Origin: Candidatus Paceibacterota bacterium
GTDB lineage: Bacteria; Verrucomicrobiota; Verrucomicrobiia; Limisphaerales; UBA8199
Assembly: GCA_035452965.1 (NCBI GenBank)
Contig: DAOTCE010000030.1
Coordinates: forward strand, 1 to 59,362
Direction: 5' to 3'
DNA: 59,362 bases
Within the stretch, counting starts at the first letter, position 1; every line of letters begins with the position of its first letter. Both the position numbers and the translations under genes were made by a program. A model generated the notes under the pieces. That model was not told the DNA's origin. It made no database searches and worked only from the letters and a program-made list of their open reading frames with translations. Below are positions 8,297 to 15,819 of the stretch, piece after piece.

Positions 8297-8770
8297 ATGA
8301 TTGAGCGCCACAACTCTTCTAAATCTGCGCGGGACCTTGCGGGACCCGGGGTCCCGTTTGGCAATCAGCCCATTTCTCTCGCGTCGGAGGGTGTGGGGCA
8401 GCCGGGGGATCTGGAGCCCCCGCAGACCCCACCCCTCCGACACCTACCCGCCGGCGTGTCTTCTAAACGAAGGCCCAAGCAGCGAAGGGCTGCGCGGCGG
8501 GCAGACCGGCGGGCGGCTTTGCAGGGGGATTTAATTCGCCTGGTCTTGTGGAAGCTCGTTCAGAAATCCATCGAAGAGGGTTTCTCGGTGCACCAAATGG
8601 CCATCTTGACGGGGTCCAGTCCGAGCCACTTGTATGGTTTGAAGAAGCTGTTCGAAACGGGGGGTTATGCAGCGGTCGCCCCGCTTGTCGCTGAGCTTTG
8701 GCCGGAAGCCCTGGCGTGGCAGCTGTATGACCGCGCGACGGCTTTAAGGCTTTCGGGGGTGCAGGCGTGA
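8297..8770 (+). CDS. Hypothetical protein with C-terminal HTH-like region
   Basis: A 157-residue product. The first 65 residues are Pro/Gly-rich and apparently disordered, then a very basic patch (SSKRRPKQRRAARRADRRAA). The C-terminal about 80 residues form a helical region, FSVHQMAILTGSSPSHLYGL, that fits an HTH. The start lies 18 bases after the previous stop, and its TGA overlaps the GTG of the next gene. It may be a DNA-binding accessory protein. Function unknown. Confidence 0.5.
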   Translation: MIERHNSSKSARDLAGPGVPFGNQPISLASEGVGQPGDLEPPQTPPLRHLPAGVSSKRRPKQRRAARRADRRAALQGDLIRLVLWKLVQKSIEEGFSVHQMAILTGSSPSHLYGLKKLFETGGYAAVAPLVAELWPEALAWQLYDRATALRLSGVQA

Positions 8771-9405
8771 AACTGCTTCCACAAAGGGCTTATAGGGGCT
8801 TTTGCCTACTGATCGGCAGGGTTACCCGGTTTGTTCATTCAAATGCGCTGGCGCCCTGCGCGGCGCTCGGCGGAGAGCCTTCTCGTGCCGGGGTTGACCC
8901 GACAAGCGGGCTTGCCGGGGTGGGCGTTTCGGATTTAGGTGGAAGCAAGCGCACAGGTGCCGCGCCCCTTGCGCGGGCGGCCGGCGAAGGGCCCGCGAAT
9001 TGCACGCGCGGTCAACGGCCTGGCGTTATGGGTTCGCGCCAGGCCGTTCTTCCCACTATCAGCGTGTCTCCAACCTTTCGCCACCTGGGGATATTGGATC
9101 GCTTGGGCTCCCCATGGGTTTCGGCTGAGCTGGTAGCCGCTCAGCGCTCGGGATCGCGGAGTGGGGTCGAGCTGGCTTTCCGCCGGGCGATGAAGGGGCT
9201 CACCGTTGAACAGCTGGCGGAGTTCATGTTTGTCGCCAGCCACGCTCCAGATGAGCTGGAAACGCTTTTGAATCGCGGGCGGGCTGAGTTTACCAAGGCC
9301 GCAATGGACTTTGTCTTACAACAGGTTTCGCGGCCAGAGTTGGATTTCGTCGCGGCGAATGCGCCCGACCTAATCCGGGCGGATCATTTGGACAACGTTG
9401 CATAG
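8767..9405 (+). CDS. Hypothetical protein upstream of the tape-measure gene
   Basis: 212 residues from a GTG coupled to the previous gene. The first half is low complexity and unlike a folded domain. The last about 80 residues (RAMKGLTVEQLAEFMFVASH and following) are helical and well structured. A small helical protein directly before a tape-measure gene is the usual place of a tail assembly chaperone, so that is one possibility. The true start may lie downstream, for example at the ATG encoding MKGLTVEQL. Function unproven. Confidence 0.45.
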   Translation: MKLLPQRAYRGFCLLIGRVTRFVHSNALAPCAALGGEPSRAGVDPTSGLAGVGVSDLGGSKRTGAAPLARAAGEGPANCTRGQRPGVMGSRQAVLPTISVSPTFRHLGILDRLGSPWVSAELVAAQRSGSRSGVELAFRRAMKGLTVEQLAEFMFVASHAPDELETLLNRGRAEFTKAAMDFVLQQVSRPELDFVAANAPDLIRADHLDNVA

Positions 9406-9410
9406 ACTTT

Positions 9411-10913
9411 ATGGCAGGCGTATTACAATTCACACTCGGTCTGGAGGTTTCCAAGGCATTGAGCGCGTTGAACGTCTCCGCGACAGCGGTGACGGCACTC
9501 ACTGCGACATTCAAAGGGCTCGGCGCGGTGGTTGGGCGCGTCTGGGACCAGTTGGACAAGGGCGCGTCGCTGAGTGACCTGTCGAAGAGGACGGGGGTGT
9601 CGGTCGCTAACCTGTTTCAGTTGCAGAAAGGCTTTGAGGCGGTCGGTATATCGGCGGACTCGGTCGGGTCGGCGCTGTTCATGCTCAACAAGTCTCTGGG
9701 AGGGGTCAATGAATTGGGGGAGGATACCAAGTCCATTTTTGCGCAAGCGGGCCTGTCGGTTGAGGAGCTGAAAAAGGCCGGGGCGGGCGGGGCCATGCAG
9801 AGCGTGCTCGGCAGGATGGCCGGCATGGACCAGACCAGCGCCAGCGCCTTTGCCGGCAAGATATTCGGCCGCGGCATGGCTGCCGACATGGTGCAGGCAT
9901 CGCGCCAGATGAAGGATTTCAACGACGCGATGGCCGGGGCGCGGGCGCAGGCGCAGGTATTTCAGCGGGTGGCGGCGCTGTTCGACACTATTGATAAAGC
10001 GGTCGGCAGGGCGAAACAGAAGCTCGATCCGCTGTTCCTGACCATCGCGGAGAAGATCGCGCCTGCGATTGAGCAGGTGCTGAACTGGATCAACAACATT
10101 GACCTGACGCCGCTCTCGGACGCAATCGGGGACGCCTTTGACGTGCTGGCAGAGGCGTTCGCCCAGGGCAAGGTCCTGGAACTGCTCTCGAAAGGATTCT
10201 CCGCGGCGATAGAGTACCTGGGCAATATGCTCTTTGGGCTGTTGGGGGACGGCGGTTTTTGGGCTGCAATATGGAATAGAATGGTCGGGGAGTTTTATAT
10301 AGCAATCGCGGTCATCGCTAAATCGTTTCTGAACCTGGGAGTGATCTTGAAGGCGGCGATTGGCCAAGCCTTTGACGTCTTATTTGAATGGGTCGGAAAG
10401 ATCCCGAGACTGGGCAAGGCGCTTGGTTTGAAGGGTTACAAAGCCGGGGATTTTGGAGCGAGGTTTGCTGACGAGAAGGAGAACGCCTCCGGGGCAAACA
10501 AGATGCTGGACGAGCTCTTTGGGGCCGGCACAAGCCGATACGGAAAGTACGTGTCCGGCATGGCGCAGGCATTCGGACGGGCGCAGGCTCAGTCCGGCGG
10601 GCCGGCCCAGGAGGCATTCAAGGAACTCGCGGCCGGGTTGCTGGGACAGCGCAAAGGCCGGAAGGCGGCATCCTCTGGTCAGGCCGAGTCCGCTGGCGAG
10701 CGGCTTAGCCTGGACACTGGCAAAGGAGGCGGGCAAAGGCCGCAAGTCACCGATCTGGAGCGGATCGGCTTCGTCTTCGGCGGCGGCATGGGCCGCGGTG
10801 CCGCGGAAACTACCGCCAAGAACACCACCACCCTGGTCGCCCTGGGCAAGGCGCAGTTGGAGGCGATGCGCGGCAGGGGGGGAGTAATGACTAACGCTTC
10901 CGCAACTGCATGA
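9411..10913 (+). CDS. Phage tail tape-measure-like protein
   Basis: A 500-residue protein with the hallmarks of tape-measure N-domains. Alternating Ala/Leu helices are followed by SLSDLSKRTGVSVANLFQLQ, GISADSVGSALFMLNKSLGG and an AGLSVEELKKAG block. A short FGRGMAADM segment (about residue 165) is typical of the 'lfGr' motif, and the C-terminal tail reads TAKNTTTLVALGKAQLEAM. Hydrophobic helices in residues about 255-320 also fit. Tape measures set tail length and help DNA ejection. Finding one between early regulators and a MuA-like transposase, with no other virion genes, is unusual. It starts 5 bases after the upstream gene and ends in an ATGA overlap with the transposase. Confidence 0.75.
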   Translation: MAGVLQFTLGLEVSKALSALNVSATAVTALTATFKGLGAVVGRVWDQLDKGASLSDLSKRTGVSVANLFQLQKGFEAVGISADSVGSALFMLNKSLGGVNELGEDTKSIFAQAGLSVEELKKAGAGGAMQSVLGRMAGMDQTSASAFAGKIFGRGMAADMVQASRQMKDFNDAMAGARAQAQVFQRVAALFDTIDKAVGRAKQKLDPLFLTIAEKIAPAIEQVLNWINNIDLTPLSDAIGDAFDVLAEAFAQGKVLELLSKGFSAAIEYLGNMLFGLLGDGGFWAAIWNRMVGEFYIAIAVIAKSFLNLGVILKAAIGQAFDVLFEWVGKIPRLGKALGLKGYKAGDFGARFADEKENASGANKMLDELFGAGTSRYGKYVSGMAQAFGRAQAQSGGPAQEAFKELAAGLLGQRKGRKAASSGQAESAGERLSLDTGKGGGQRPQVTDLERIGFVFGGGMGRGAAETTAKNTTTLVALGKAQLEAMRGRGGVMTNASATA

Positions 10914-13405
10914 CGACGCCTTTGATTATGAGTAGCAAACGTCCAATCAATGACCGGTTCACCGCGGTGCAGATTGCCCAGGCAGCAGGCATCACGAGGC
11001 AGGCGGTGTACGCCGGGCTTGATGGGCTTCCGCCGACTGGTCCGGAAGCAACCAGCGACCAGGGCGCGGCAGCTTGGCCATTTGGTGCACTGCCGCTGGA
11101 TTGGCAGCTTAAGATCACACAGCGCGGCGTGAGGAGGGGGTTTGAAAATGGAGAGCAGTTTCTGGCAGACCTGCGCGAGCCGTGGAAATGCCCCCTGCCC
11201 TGGGACCAGGTCCCCGAGCACCAGCGGGGCAAGGCCGTAAAGCTTCAAAATGCCCTGGCGCGAGCGCTGGAGATGCGCAGAACCCCGGGCACGGCGGCTG
11301 CCCAGGTCGAGCAGGCGGGGCTGGAAGATTTCAAGGCGCATTTCGGGTATGCGATTTCGGGCCGACACTGGCGCCGGCTGTTGCACCGCACCATTGAGCG
11401 GGATGCCGGGGAAGAAAACTGGCAGCGCCTGGAAATCTACCTGGATGACCGGGCATTTGCTGCGCCGGCTGCGAAAACGGAAGTTGTCCGCAACCGATTC
11501 CAACACCGCGAGCTTGACGAAGTGATTGCAGCGCTAGAAGACCGGCAACACCCAACGCCGGCAGATCGGCAGTTCCTTTGGGATGCGGCCTTTCGCGATT
11601 ACGAGCGGGAAACGGCACCGCTCCCCGATTCCACCAAAGGAAACCGGGAGCGGCGGCTGTTCAAGGCATCGCTGGCGCATTATCTGTTCACGGCGTTCCC
11701 GGAGCGGACGCTATGCGCGACGGAAGCCGCACTAAGGCGGCGATTTGATGAAAAGCTGGATTTGTGGAGGGCCAATGGGCGGAGGCCGGAGGCGCTGCGG
11801 GACCTGCGGCCCGTGAAGTCGGGCAAGTTCCGAAAGGTGCAGTTCCCCAAAGACCTGGAGGCGATTCGGGATCGTGCGATCCTGCATGATGGCAGCATAT
11901 CGCTCGCCTATCGCCTGTTGCACGAAGAGGGCAAACTGAGCAAGGAGTTCTGCAGCTTCTATCCGTTCAACGTGCGCACTGCCAAGAGCGAAGTGCCGCA
12001 CGCCGTGCGGGCGGCCGTCGCGCCGATGGTCGAGATGTGCCTGCCGTTACGCCGCGGAGCATGGCAAGCCAGGATGCGAGGCCCCTACATTCAGCGCGAC
12101 TGGTCGGGTGTTAAAGCGGGCGACTTCTTCATCGCGGACGACGTGACTTGGAACCATTACTTTAAGGAACAGCTGCCGGACGGCCGCTTTCGGGTATTGC
12201 GAGGGGAATGCCTGGTGATGATGGACCTGGCGACGGCCTATGCGCTGGACCTTCTTTCAATCGCGGGCCACTATAACGGGGAGCACATTCGGAGCCTCAC
12301 GCTCAAGGTGCATGACCTGGTCGGGCTGCCGCGGCTTGGCTACTACTTCGAGCGGGGAGTTTGGCGCTCAAAGCTGGTCAGGGGAGAAAGAGGACAAGGG
12401 ACGCCGGTTCACTTCAGGGAGGCGGAGAATGGGCTGGCATCCGTCAATCTCAAGCTGGAGCTGCGCCACGCTACTACGCCGCGCGCTAAACCAATCGAAG
12501 CGACCTTTAGAATCCTTCAGGAACGAATGCGATACATCCCCGGCTTTATTGGATTCAATGAGCGCACGGAGGAGCGGGAGCGCGAGCAGGCGCTGATCGT
12601 CAGAGCCAACAACCAGGACCCGGAAGCCCTGCGGCAGTTTCCCACTCAGGCCGAATGGGCCGCGCGTATTTCAGCGGTGCTGGAGAGATATAACCACGAC
12701 CCGCAGAACGGAGAGATGCTCCAGGGCAAGTCCCCGGCTGAGGCATGGGCGGAGGGAATCCGCAACCGCCCGCTCCGGAAGTTGCCGGATGATGCCCGAT
12801 ACATTCTCTCGACGCACCGGAAGGAGATCACCGTCCGGCAGGAGGGCATCATTCTAACGATCCGAGGACACCGCCGTATTTACTTCAACGAGCATACTGG
12901 GCGCCTGATCGGGCAGCGGGTGCTGGCGTTCTACAACCTGGAATTGCCGGAGCTGCTGACCGTGAGCGACCTGGACCGAAAGAACTATTTCACCGTGCGC
13001 GCCGTCAAGCTGCCGGCCATGAGCGCGACTCGGGAGCAGCTCGCGGAAGTCAACGAGCTACGCAAGGCCCACATGGCGCCGGCCAAGGCAATCTTTGGCA
13101 GCATCAAACACGAGGTTCTTTCAACCCTTGTGAACGACAATGAGCAGCCGGAGGAAGTGAAAGAGCTGGGCCGGTTCCACAATGCGGCGACGGCGCGAGC
13201 AAAAGTACAGGACGGTGAACGCGGCCGGAAGCTGCGAAAGCTCTCGGTGAGGGCCGCGGCGGCCGGCATTGAGCTGCCCGGCGCCGTTCGCAATCCAGAC
13301 GATGCACTGGAGGCGATTGGCCGGCTGAAGCATTTCGAGCAGGCGCTGCTCGCGGAGGAGGAGCAGAGCGAAGACAGCGATCAAGCACAGAAGGCTAATC
13401 CATGA
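10910..13405 (+). CDS. MuA-like DDE transposase
   Basis: An 831-residue transposase. The N-terminal about 80 residues resemble the Mu-type winged-helix end-binding domain (AAGITRQAVYAGLDGLPPTG, then PFGALPLDWQLKI). The RNase H-like core lies at about 400-545. The first acidic residue is in FFIADDVTWNHYF (D410/D411), the second position is E481 in YYFERGVWRS where most relatives have Asp, and the third is E530 in AKPIEATFRI, matching the MuA E392 context. A Mu-type C-terminal beta-barrel (about 620-690) and a helical tail likely contact the MuB partner. It overlaps both neighbours by 4 bases. Sure of family; activity uncertain because of the Glu at position two. Confidence 0.9.
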   Translation: MTTPLIMSSKRPINDRFTAVQIAQAAGITRQAVYAGLDGLPPTGPEATSDQGAAAWPFGALPLDWQLKITQRGVRRGFENGEQFLADLREPWKCPLPWDQVPEHQRGKAVKLQNALARALEMRRTPGTAAAQVEQAGLEDFKAHFGYAISGRHWRRLLHRTIERDAGEENWQRLEIYLDDRAFAAPAAKTEVVRNRFQHRELDEVIAALEDRQHPTPADRQFLWDAAFRDYERETAPLPDSTKGNRERRLFKASLAHYLFTAFPERTLCATEAALRRRFDEKLDLWRANGRRPEALRDLRPVKSGKFRKVQFPKDLEAIRDRAILHDGSISLAYRLLHEEGKLSKEFCSFYPFNVRTAKSEVPHAVRAAVAPMVEMCLPLRRGAWQARMRGPYIQRDWSGVKAGDFFIADDVTWNHYFKEQLPDGRFRVLRGECLVMMDLATAYALDLLSIAGHYNGEHIRSLTLKVHDLVGLPRLGYYFERGVWRSKLVRGERGQGTPVHFREAENGLASVNLKLELRHATTPRAKPIEATFRILQERMRYIPGFIGFNERTEEREREQALIVRANNQDPEALRQFPTQAEWAARISAVLERYNHDPQNGEMLQGKSPAEAWAEGIRNRPLRKLPDDARYILSTHRKEITVRQEGIILTIRGHRRIYFNEHTGRLIGQRVLAFYNLELPELLTVSDLDRKNYFTVRAVKLPAMSATREQLAEVNELRKAHMAPAKAIFGSIKHEVLSTLVNDNEQPEEVKELGRFHNAATARAKVQDGERGRKLRKLSVRAAAAGIELPGAVRNPDDALEAIGRLKHFEQALLAEEEQSEDSDQAQKANP

Positions 13406-15009
13406 GACACGATAGCAACGACCCCTCTTACCCGAAAGGCCGCGCCCCTATCCGCCCCGAGCTGCTGGCGGCCAAACTGGCGGCGATTCGGAATTTCGAA
13501 TACCCCGCGTTGCTCGACCAGGTGGAGGTGAATCCCCGTTTGGTCGAAACCCTGTGGTTTCTACAGGCAATGAGTCTGCGCCCTGGGGGGCTGCTGAAGT
13601 TTGCCGAAGAGTTGCTGGCAGAGTTTCCAGAGCGGCTCGGCACGCCAACGATGTTGAAGGCTAAGGCAAAGACCTACGGCCTTGAGCAGAAAATCGCCAT
13701 TCTCCAAGAGATGCCGGAACACAGCCGCCCCGGATTCGCCATGGTGCGAGACGGCACATTGGCAGAGATACTATCCGACTCTACACCCGAGGAGGTTGCC
13801 GAAATGGATGGCAGAGACCGCAGTGCGTTGAAGGCGGGCTTGAAGGATATGGACGCAGAGTCTTTCCGGGATGTTTGCCGGCAGGAAGCGCTGGAGCAAC
13901 TGCCGGAGTATTTCACCGCGCTTTGCACAGAGAAGAGCGCGGGTGTCCGCCAGCTTTGGTTCTTTCATGACGTGGTAGGTTCTCTGCTGGAGTTTATGGA
14001 CCGGAGTGCTGCCAAGGTGCAGCAACGCTTGGCGATGACGGAGGTGGCCAAGCTGATTTTCGACCGGCTCGACTATGCCCTGGCTGAAAGAGTGATGGTG
14101 CGCATCGAGGGCGGGTCCCGGATCGGAAAGACGGAAGCGCTTTCCGCCTGGGCGGACATGCGGCCGGGCTTGGCGCGCCTGGTGCGGGTGCCCTGTGATA
14201 ATTCTATGGTCAGTTTCTTCAAGCGGATCGGCGAGGCCCTGGGGATTGATTTCAGCCACGGCAGCAATCCGTCGCGCCTGAAAGAGCGGGTCGAATATGT
14301 TATCCAGCATGGAGGGCTGTTCTTGGTGCTGGACGAGGGACATTTTATGGTGCCTGCAAGCCCTACCGCCACCACCCCGCCTCACCGATTGAACTGGGTG
14401 CGCACAGAGATCGTGGACCGCGGATTGCCACTGGCTATCTCGGTGACTCCGCAGGCGTTCAAGGGTGCTATCGACCGATTCTTGAAAAAGACGCGGTATG
14501 ACATGGCGCAGTTTTTCGGGCGGGATTTTTTGCCCTGCGTGCTGCCCGAGGTGTTGAGCGAAGCTGACTTGACTGCCGCGGCGCGGAAGCACTTTCCACA
14601 ACTTGGGGAGAATGCCCTGGGCTACATCGCCAATGAAGCGCGGCTGTCGGAGAACTACCTCCAGGGCGTCGAGGCGATTGCCCGCAGGACCCGGCACTTG
14701 GCCCGCAAGCGAGGCGGGGAGGTGAAACTCACTGACATTAAAACCGCTGTTTCCGAAGTGCTCCGGCTCAATCCGGCCAGCACCGATCAGAGGGCTGATT
14801 TGGCTGCGGGTGACTCCTTGGAGGCCAATCGCAAGGTGACCAGGCGGGCAGGGTTTGGCAATGGTGCCGCGACCCGCAAGCCTTTGCCGGCGACTGCCCC
14901 GCCGGGCTCACGCAGAGGCGCGGCGGAGCCTGCGCGAGCGGCCATATCTGACGGCTATTCGCCCAGGGGAATGACGCCTTCAGAGGAGCTCATTCCGGTG
15001 GAAGCCTGA
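13402..15009 (+). CDS. MuB-like AAA+ ATPase, transposition target-selection partner
   Basis: A 535-residue protein encoded immediately after the transposase with an ATGA overlap, as MuB follows MuA. Walker A is GGSRIGKTEA (about residues 237-246) and Walker B LFLVLDEGHFM (about 306-316). Arg-rich sensor-type segments follow near 380-440. MuB-family ATPases bind DNA, choose targets and stimulate the transposase. The N-terminal about 220 residues are helical and longer than in Mu MuB (312 residues in total). The last 70 residues are Pro/Ala/Arg-rich and probably disordered. Confidence 0.85.
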   Translation: MRHDSNDPSYPKGRAPIRPELLAAKLAAIRNFEYPALLDQVEVNPRLVETLWFLQAMSLRPGGLLKFAEELLAEFPERLGTPTMLKAKAKTYGLEQKIAILQEMPEHSRPGFAMVRDGTLAEILSDSTPEEVAEMDGRDRSALKAGLKDMDAESFRDVCRQEALEQLPEYFTALCTEKSAGVRQLWFFHDVVGSLLEFMDRSAAKVQQRLAMTEVAKLIFDRLDYALAERVMVRIEGGSRIGKTEALSAWADMRPGLARLVRVPCDNSMVSFFKRIGEALGIDFSHGSNPSRLKERVEYVIQHGGLFLVLDEGHFMVPASPTATTPPHRLNWVRTEIVDRGLPLAISVTPQAFKGAIDRFLKKTRYDMAQFFGRDFLPCVLPEVLSEADLTAAARKHFPQLGENALGYIANEARLSENYLQGVEAIARRTRHLARKRGGEVKLTDIKTAVSEVLRLNPASTDQRADLAAGDSLEANRKVTRRAGFGNGAATRKPLPATAPPGSRRGAAEPARAAISDGYSPRGMTPSEELIPVEA

Positions 15010-15015
15010 TTTGGT

Positions 15016-15519
15016 ATGACGACAAAACAAAACTCCCTTTACTGGCGAGAATGGGGCTTGGTAGTCCGCTATTGCAAGGCGAACGCATTACCCGCGCCGG
15101 ATCGTCGCGCCCTGCACGCGGCGGCCCTGGGGGCTGACAAATCGCACCTGTCTTTCACGAATGAAGACTTTGACCGGGTCCTTGGGGAGTTTCGCAGCTA
15201 CAGCCGTCCGGCTGACCTGGCTGCGCAGCTGCGGCAACTCAGCCAGCCGCGCATTCGCCTCAGATACGCAGTGAATGCCCTGGCGCCTTCGGCTGACTAC
15301 TGGGCCAGGATCGCCCGCGACAAGTTCGGGACAGATGACCTGGCCGCCCTATCCATCGAGCAGCTTACGCAACTTCGGAATACCCTCGCGGGGCGGCGCC
15401 GTGTTCACGAGCACCGGGAGCGCGCGGGCAATGTCACAGATGCAGCTTTAGACAATCGTTCTTTGCGGGGCGCTGGCCCCGATAGGGTAGCAGCCGAGGC
15501 CGTCTCGGTTGCGACCTGA
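15016..15519 (+). CDS. Small basic protein, last gene of the transposition operon (gp16-like position)
   Basis: A 167-residue, Arg/Ala/Leu-rich protein starting 6 bases after the MuB-like stop. It contains SYSRPADLAAQLRQLSQPRI and a region LSIEQLTQLRNTLAGRRRVHE near residues 115-140, compatible with small helical regulators such as the Mu gp16 (DUF1018) family that follow transposition genes. Homology is not certain. The last 25 residues look degenerate. No further phage genes lie downstream before gcvP. Confidence 0.5.
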   Translation: MTTKQNSLYWREWGLVVRYCKANALPAPDRRALHAAALGADKSHLSFTNEDFDRVLGEFRSYSRPADLAAQLRQLSQPRIRLRYAVNALAPSADYWARIARDKFGTDDLAALSIEQLTQLRNTLAGRRRVHEHRERAGNVTDAALDNRSLRGAGPDRVAAEAVSVAT

Positions 15520-15819
15520 CCAGCGGAAAACAGTTTGGTTTTGCAGAAACCCGCGAAAGCGGGGCTTGGCGTTTGTACTCGTCGCTTCGTGCCTGTTTTC
15601 CGGTTTTGGACATTGGACATCTCAAATCTTCCGGAATTGTGGACCAAGCTACAAGCCAGTGAAGTTCCGCGACGCTGCCCCCGCGTCCAAGGGACCACCC
15701 GTTTGACTCGATCCCCAGGTCTCTACTCCTCAGCGGGCCGCCTAGCGCAGGTGCCGAGCATCGCCGAGCAGCAGCGAAATCCCTCTTGATTTGCCGCTGG
15801 TGGTCCTTAGTTTCACTGG
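15520..15819. other. Right edge of the Mu-like element and gcvP upstream region
   Basis: No gene is seen. The stretch holds a hairpin at 15550-15563 and the motif block TTTTGGACATT...TTCCGGAATTGTGG (15604-15642), shared with the left edge of the element. The remaining about 180 bases before gcvP must include its promoter. I see no glycine-riboswitch-like tandem aptamer there. Confidence 0.4.
15550..15563 (+). terminator. Possible terminator hairpin after the transposition operon
   Basis: A perfect 5-bp stem CCCGC/GCGGG with a GAAA tetraloop lies 31 bases after the last stop of the operon. It is followed by only short T runs, so it is a weak intrinsic-terminator candidate. It could alternatively be part of the right-end binding sites of the element, since GCGAAAGCG also appears in Mu ends. 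Confidence 0.35.

Larger units (their letters stand above)
3539..15642. mobile_element. Mu-like transposable element, apparently without virion structural genes except a tape-measure-like protein
   Basis: The interval sits between two housekeeping genes (lepB and gcvP). It holds a leftward repressor operon and a rightward operon ending in MuA-like transposase, MuB-like ATPase and a small last gene, the layout of Mu-family early regions. The edges chosen here are the outermost copies of a shared motif ACAATTCCGG/CCGGAATTGT (3540-3549 and 15631-15640). They are in inverted orientation relative to each other, with additional copies just inside the left edge. I did not find a clear target-site duplication or TG...CA ends, so the boundaries are approximate. 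No capsid, portal, terminase or lysis genes follow the transposition genes. Confidence 0.6.

Noticed and set aside
15520..15819. Glycine riboswitch before gcvP
   Set aside because: I looked for tandem aptamer-like stems upstream of the start and found none convincing; the region is largely mobile-element edge.
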